This document shows, in pieces, positions 5,887-5,977 of a stretch of 5,977 bases of DNA. A model generated the notes under the pieces. That model searched no databases. It was not told the origin of the DNA and worked only from the letters and a program-made list of their open reading frames with translations. The translations under genes and the position numbers were made by a program. The number at the start of each line of letters is the position of its first letter. Positions within the stretch are counted from its first letter, which is position 1. The DNA lies in the NCBI GenBank assembly GCA_003648125.1, contig QMOE01000168.1, positions 1 through 5,977 on the forward strand, read 5' to 3'. The DNA comes from Chloroflexota bacterium. Lineage in GTDB: Bacteria; Chloroflexota; Anaerolineae; B4-G1.

Positions 5887-5977
5887 ACTTGTCCCAACAG
5901 CATAACCATGCTACGCTAGAGTAGCTAAAAGAGTGGCTCCTTGGGATTTCGCATGGTCGAGGTATTGGATTCCCCAA

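Larger units (their letters stand above)
5746..5977. other. Terminal intergenic stretch without a supportable gene
   Basis: These 232 bases hold a nested hairpin (5786-5829), a weak promoter-like pair (5859-5886) and a minor 5-base inverted repeat GCTAC/GTAGC (5910-5914 and 5921-5925). The right end has short open frames (GTG 5934, ATG 5953) without a ribosome site or recognisable protein. The base composition is visibly more AT-rich than the genes, as expected of non-coding DNA. Confidence 0.6.

Noticed and set aside
5953..5977. Start of a new gene at the right edge (ATG 5953 or GTG 5934)
   Set aside because: Too few codons are visible, there is no ribosome site, and no protein family is recognisable.

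Overview
The window reads as a chromosomal metabolic segment from a moderately GC-rich bacterium. All genes lie on the + strand. Nothing in it fixes the taxon. The gene set (LarA-type protein, two-subunit GlcD/GlcF-like oxidase, GTP-type PEP carboxykinase, a LivF-type ABC ATPase remnant) and the style of the intergenic repeats would fit an environmental Chloroflexota or similar lineage, but that is a low-confidence inference.

Layout. Positions 2-763 hold the C-terminal ~253 residues of a nickel-dependent lactate racemase (LarA) family protein, cut by the left edge. A 146-base gap (764-909) holds a striking inverted repeat of 9-base units (833-897). Then come a two-cluster CCG-domain iron-sulfur subunit (GlcF-like, 928-2100) and, with no gap, its FAD-linked oxidase partner (GlcD-like, 2101-3483). 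A 117-base gap (3484-3600) carries a short imperfect CACAGAG-type repeat. Next is a GTP-type phosphoenolpyruvate carboxykinase (pckG, 3601-5565). Just after its stop lies the C-terminal tail of a LivF-type branched-chain amino acid ABC transporter ATPase with no body (about 5566-5745), best read as a gene remnant. The last 232 bases (5746-5977) hold a nested hairpin with a T-rich tail, a weak promoter candidate and no supportable gene.

How the genes may work together. LarA-family proteins interconvert 2-hydroxyacid stereoisomers, classically D- and L-lactate. GlcD/GlcF-type enzymes oxidise D-2-hydroxyacids such as D-lactate or glycolate to the 2-oxoacid. PEP carboxykinase links oxaloacetate to PEP. 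Together they suggest a 2-hydroxyacid (probably lactate) utilisation module feeding pyruvate and then gluconeogenesis. The substrate cannot be fixed from sequence alone. No clear new defence system, mobile element, CRISPR array or RNA gene was seen. The most unusual points are the livF scar abutting pckG and the two intergenic repeats.
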